This document shows positions 60,813-64,000 of a DNA stretch of 64,000 nt, in pieces. Both the position numbers and the translations under genes were made by a program. Below the pieces are notes generated by a model. The model worked only from the letters and a program-made list of their open reading frames with translations. It searched no databases and was not told where the DNA came from. Position 1 is the stretch's first letter, and every line of letters starts with the position of its first letter. Source of the DNA: Intestinimonas massiliensis (ex Afouda et al. 2020) (GTDB lineage: Bacteria > Bacillota > Clostridia > Oscillospirales > Oscillospiraceae); the NCBI RefSeq assembly GCF_900626285.1, contig NZ_LR131147.1, positions 1,094,385 through 1,158,384 on the forward strand, written 5' to 3'.

Positions 60813-62126
60813 TTATCCGATACCGTGGTAGCAGATGCCCAGCACCCACACCGCCGCGGCTACCAGCACATAGGCGCGGGCCACGAAATCGAAGGCCCGC
60901 CCGGGCCGCTTTCCGCCCAGAGCCAGCTCGTCCTTTACCGCGCCGGGACCCAGCACGAAGTAGAGACACACCGCCACCAGCATGGCGCCGAAGGGAGAGA
61001 CATAGATGGTGATGAGATCCATCCAGCCGCCCATACCGGGGAGGGATTCCACAAACAGTCCCGCCCCGAAGGTGACCGCCCCCACCACCAGCAGGGACAA
61101 TCCCCGGGACAGCCTGGCGGTGGAGCTGAGAGCCTCGCCGCAGGCCTCCAGCATATTCATCAGGGAGGTGATGCCGGCAAAGAACACCGACAGGAAGAAG
61201 AGCACCGCGAAGATCTGCCCGCCGGGCATCTGCTCAAAGACCTGGGGCAGGGTGACAAACATGAGAGCGGGTCCGCTGGTGGGGTCAATGCCGAAGGCGA
61301 ACACCGCCGGGATGATGGCAAAGCCGGCCAGCAGGGCGGCCAGGGTGTCCAGCACCGCAGTCATTCCCGCGTGGCGCAGGATGTTTTCGCTCTTCTTCAT
61401 ATAGCTGCCGTAGATCAGCATGCCCGCCCCGTTGATGGACAGGGAGAAGAAGGCCTGTCCCATGGCCATGACCCAGGTCTCCGGGTCCAGCAGCCGGGAC
61501 CAGTCGGGCTGGAGCAGGTAGAGGTAGCCCTCCGCCGCCCCGGGCAGAAAAGCCACCCGGACAGCGATGATCAGGAAGAGGATAAAGAAGGCGGGCATCA
61601 TCACCTTGCTCAGCTTTTCAATGCCGCCGGCCACCCCCAGGACCAGGATGATCACCGTCAGCACCACCGCCGCCAGGTGCCAGGGGATGGAGCCGAAATC
61701 CACCGCCAGGGCGTCAAAGAAGCCCTGGGCGTCGCCGTTCAGGATGGAGCCGGTGACCGAGCCGGCGGTGTACCGCAGCACCCAGCCCACCACCACTGAG
61801 TAGCCGATGGCGATGCCCAGCACCCCCAGCAGGGGGATAACCCCCAGCAGCTTGCCGCCCCGCTTGCCCTTTTTGCGGAGCACATAGTCCAGGGAGCCCA
61901 TGGCCCCGGTGCCGGTGAGCCGCCCCAGGGCGAACTCCCCGGTGAGGCCCACGTAGCTGAACAGGGCCACGAATAAAAAGTAGGGGATCAGAAAGGCGCC
62001 GCCGCCGTACTGCCCGATGCGGTAGGGGAACAGCCAGATGTTCCCCATGCCCACGGCGGAGCCCACAGCCGCCAGGACAAAGCCCAGGGAGCTGGTAAAT
62101 TTGCCGCCTGTCTTACGCTCTTCCAT
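60813..62126 (-). CDS. Neurotransmitter:sodium symporter (NSS) family transporter
   Basis: A 437-aa polytopic membrane protein with about 11 helices. AAVGSAVGMGNIWLFPYRIG in the first helix is the LeuT-type substrate/Na+ site, followed by GGGAFLIPYF. Imports amino acids with Na+. ATG 62126 preferred (MEERKTGGKF); overlaps the stop of the GNAT gene by 14 nt, so they share an operon. Confidence 0.93.
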   Translation of the reverse strand: MEERKTGGKFTSSLGFVLAAVGSAVGMGNIWLFPYRIGQYGGGAFLIPYFLFVALFSYVGLTGEFALGRLTGTGAMGSLDYVLRKKGKRGGKLLGVIPLLGVLGIAIGYSVVVGWVLRYTAGSVTGSILNGDAQGFFDALAVDFGSIPWHLAAVVLTVIILVLGVAGGIEKLSKVMMPAFFILFLIIAVRVAFLPGAAEGYLYLLQPDWSRLLDPETWVMAMGQAFFSLSINGAGMLIYGSYMKKSENILRHAGMTAVLDTLAALLAGFAIIPAVFAFGIDPTSGPALMFVTLPQVFEQMPGGQIFAVLFFLSVFFAGITSLMNMLEACGEALSSTARLSRGLSLLVVGAVTFGAGLFVESLPGMGGWMDLITIYVSPFGAMLVAVCLYFVLGPGAVKDELALGGKRPGRAFDFVARAYVLVAAAVWVLGICYHGIG

Positions 62127-62682
62127 CCGTATCCTCCTCATTGAGCCGGACCAGGTGGAGGTGATCCTCCCACCGGCCGTTGATCTTCAAATAGTGTTTG
62201 GACAATCCCTCTTCCGCATACCCCGCCTTTTCCGCCGCCCGGCGGGAGGCCAGGTTGCGGGGCATGATGCTGGCCTCGATCCGGTGGAGGCCCAGGGTAC
62301 GGAACCCCCAGCCGGTGGCCGCCTCAATGGCCTCGGCCCCGCAGCCCCGGTTCCACAGGGTGTGGTCTATTTTATAGGAGAGGAAGCAGGATTGAAAGGC
62401 CCCACGGACAATCTCGTTGAGCCCCACCAGGCCCACGGCCTTCCCCGGGTGCCGGGGCTGGACCAGCAGAAAGCGGAAGCTGCGCCCGTTCTCCGCCTGC
62501 TCCACGTCCCACTCCAGCCGCTCCTTTTGACCGTCTGTGGTAAAAAAGTCCTCCGGCTGGACCGGGTCAAAGGGTGCAAAGGCCAGCCGGTTCCGGCGAT
62601 AAAAGGCGGCTGCGGATTCCGCCAGCGCCGGGTTGGCCGCCAGATAATAGAAACGGGCCGAGCGAAAGACATACCGCACCAT
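62113..62682 (-). CDS. GNAT-family N-acetyltransferase (RimJ-like)
   Basis: A 189-aa GNAT protein of the RimJ/RimL type: VGLVGLNEIVRGAFQSCFLS, the acetyl-CoA region GCGAEAIEAATGWGFRTL, then LHRIEASIMPRNLASRRAAE and KAGYAEEG. Acetylates a protein N-terminus or small amine. Start ATG 62682 with GGAGAGAG. First gene of a two-gene operon with the transporter. Confidence 0.88.
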   Translation of the reverse strand: MVRYVFRSARFYYLAANPALAESAAAFYRRNRLAFAPFDPVQPEDFFTTDGQKERLEWDVEQAENGRSFRFLLVQPRHPGKAVGLVGLNEIVRGAFQSCFLSYKIDHTLWNRGCGAEAIEAATGWGFRTLGLHRIEASIMPRNLASRRAAEKAGYAEEGLSKHYLKINGRWEDHLHLVRLNEEDTDGRA

Positions 62683-62788
62683 CACACTCTCTCCTCTCCC
62701 CTCAAAAGCCGGTTTTTTGATTATAACACAGTTGTCTCCGCTTTGCACCCCTTTCTCCGCAAAGGGGAATCCTGCCGGATTTGGGGGG

Positions 62789-62818
62789 TTGACAGTCCGG
62801 GAAGGACAGCGCTATACT
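62789..62818 (+). promoter_or_regulatory. Promoter of the transglutaminase-like gene
   Basis: A perfect TTGACA (62789-62794), an 18-bp spacer and TATACT (62813-62818), about 100 bases ahead of the start codon. Confidence 0.7.
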
Positions 62819-62919
62819 GAGCAAGGCAGAGGCAACTCTGCCTGTTTTGTTATACCTTTTTTGTGTCGGGGACCGGTGGCGTCCCCGGAAAACTCAACAG
62901 GAAAAAGGGAAGATCGTGC

Positions 62920-64000
62920 ATGGTTGAAGAAGAGAAGAGAGCGCATCCCGGCACCCAACCCCATCCCCGCAGACACCACCGGCGCCAGCCGCCTCTGCTG
63001 TGGCTGCTGATCGCCCTTTGCGCTGTGGTGGTGATCGTTCTGCTGGCCGTCCTGCTGCCCCGGGGCGGAACACCCGGCGACACGCCGTCCGGTTCAGATT
63101 CTCCCGCCGCCGTGGAGGACACCCAGCCGCCGGTGATCTCCGGCACCAAGGATCTGACGGTGGCCGTGGGTGAGAGCGTCGCCTACCGCACCGGCGTCAC
63201 CGTCACCGACAACGTGGACGAGACGGTGCAGCTCCAGGTGGATTCCAGCGGGGTCAACCTGTCCGAACCCGGCACCTATCAGGTCATCTACTGGGCGGAG
63301 GACGCCGCAGGCAACCGGGCGGAAGTGCCTGTCACCGTAACCGTGGTGGAAACCGTCACCGTAGACGACGCGGACACCGGCGCCACTGAGGACGTGGTGG
63401 AGGCCGGGGATTCCAAGATCACCCTGGAGGCCGTCAACGCCCTGGCTGACGACATTCTGGCCGACATCACCAACTCCGGCATGAGCCAGCGGGAAAAGGC
63501 CCTGGCCATCTACAACTACGTACACAACCACATCAAATACACCGGTACCTCGGACAAATCCAGCTGGCTGGTGGGGGCCTACATCGGCTTCACCCGGGGC
63601 AGCGGCGACTGCTACAACTACTTCGCCTGCTCCAAGGCCCTGCTCACCCGGGCGGGCATCCCCAATGTGGACCTGACGCGGGTGGGCGGCAACTCCCGCC
63701 ACTACTGGCAGCTGGTGGACGTAGGCAACGGTTACTACCACTTCGACGCCTGCCCTCACCCCAACAGCTACCCCCTGTACTCCTTCCTGCTCACCGAGGC
63801 GGAGGTCCAGGCCTACACCAAGCAGTGCAGCAGCGTCCGGAAGAATTACTATGTCTATGACTATGATTCCTGCCCGGTGAGCGTGGTACAGGGCTCCGCA
63901 CCGGCGCCCTCCACGCCCAAGCCGTCGGCCACGCCCACGCCTACTCCCACGCCGACGCCTACGCCCACACCTACCCCCACGCCTGAGGCCACCCCCACCC
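62920..64000 (+). CDS. Membrane-anchored transglutaminase-like protein (partial)
   Basis: At least 360 residues, cut by the window end. N-terminal cytoplasmic His/Arg-rich part, one membrane helix (residues 26-46), an Ig-like DUF5011-type domain (ISGTKDLTVAVGE to about 145), then a transglutaminase-core domain with C231 (RGSGDCYNYFAC), H261 (NSRHYW) and D276 (YYHFDAC) as a full catalytic triad. A Thr-Pro repeat tail begins near residue 340. Probably a surface peptidase or cross-linking enzyme. SD AAAAGGGA upstream of ATG 62920. Confidence 0.82.
   Translation, partial: MVEEEKRAHPGTQPHPRRHHRRQPPLLWLLIALCAVVVIVLLAVLLPRGGTPGDTPSGSDSPAAVEDTQPPVISGTKDLTVAVGESVAYRTGVTVTDNVDETVQLQVDSSGVNLSEPGTYQVIYWAEDAAGNRAEVPVTVTVVETVTVDDADTGATEDVVEAGDSKITLEAVNALADDILADITNSGMSQREKALAIYNYVHNHIKYTGTSDKSSWLVGAYIGFTRGSGDCYNYFACSKALLTRAGIPNVDLTRVGGNSRHYWQLVDVGNGYYHFDACPHPNSYPLYSFLLTEAEVQAYTKQCSSVRKNYYVYDYDSCPVSVVQGSAPAPSTPKPSATPTPTPTPTPTPTPTPTPEATPT

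Noticed and set aside
1..64000. CRISPR arrays, tRNA or rRNA genes
   Set aside because: No regularly spaced repeats, no CCA-ended cloverleaf and no rRNA landmarks were found by eye on either strand.

Overview
This window looks like chromosomal DNA of a high-GC, endospore-forming, anaerobic Firmicute of the gut Oscillospiraceae type (Flavonifractor or Lawsonibacter-like; this is inference). The basis is spoIIR and a spoVAC homologue, an AspRS2-GatCAB operon behind a T-box, a nine-gene V/A-type ATPase operon, S-layer (SLH) exoproteins, Shine-Dalgarno starts and sigma-A promoters with 17-bp spacers. I see no rRNA, tRNA or CRISPR array.

Left chromosomal part (1-15,400). A LarE-like sulfur transferase sits behind a structured leader ending in an intrinsic terminator, divergent from an HD phosphohydrolase. 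A roughly 490-nt gene-free stretch has a consensus promoter on the minus strand and looks like a large structured non-coding RNA. Then come a HIT protein coupled to a polytopic membrane protein, a SpoVAC-like protein, a secreted beta-helix/SLH protein, an IS200-type insertion, the T-box-aspS-gatC-gatA-gatB operon for tRNA-dependent Asn/Gln synthesis, and a family-4 uracil-DNA glycosylase.

Central accessory part (about 15,409-40,930). A 25.5-kb integrative mobilizable element has been inserted into the loop of the shared terminator hairpin that lies between the uracil-DNA glycosylase gene and the GH3 gene. The two terminator arms now lie 25.5 kb apart, and symmetric att half-sites around GTAC mark both junctions. 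Its core (31.8-40.9 kb) holds a two-gene operon with a 1009-aa protein carrying the DxDGD and RNP signatures of eukaryotic-type RNA-dependent RNA polymerases, a divergent RepA-like helicase, MobC, a relaxase with a nested membrane ORF, a TnpW-like protein and a large serine recombinase. Its cargo (15.6-31.8 kb) lies between two copies of a DUF6809-like gene. The cargo has two tandem sirtuins lacking the catalytic His with an HD-like remnant, Rrf2, patatin, acetyltransferase, HxlR and flavin reductase, a radical SAM mobile pair, two P1B metal ATPases with an HMA chaperone and TetR/ArsR regulators, and AraC plus DUF1349. Several cargo genes are decayed.

Right chromosomal part (40,970-64,000). 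A secreted GH3/Big2/SLH glycosidase is divergent from a LacI regulator. Next come the V/A-ATPase operon (subunits G/H-C-I-K-F-E-A-B-D, read leftward), an Lrp-aminotransferase-ThrH-DUF1015-ispE run, spoIIR, an NSS transporter with a GNAT acetyltransferase, and a membrane-anchored transglutaminase-like protein cut by the window end in a Thr-Pro repeat.
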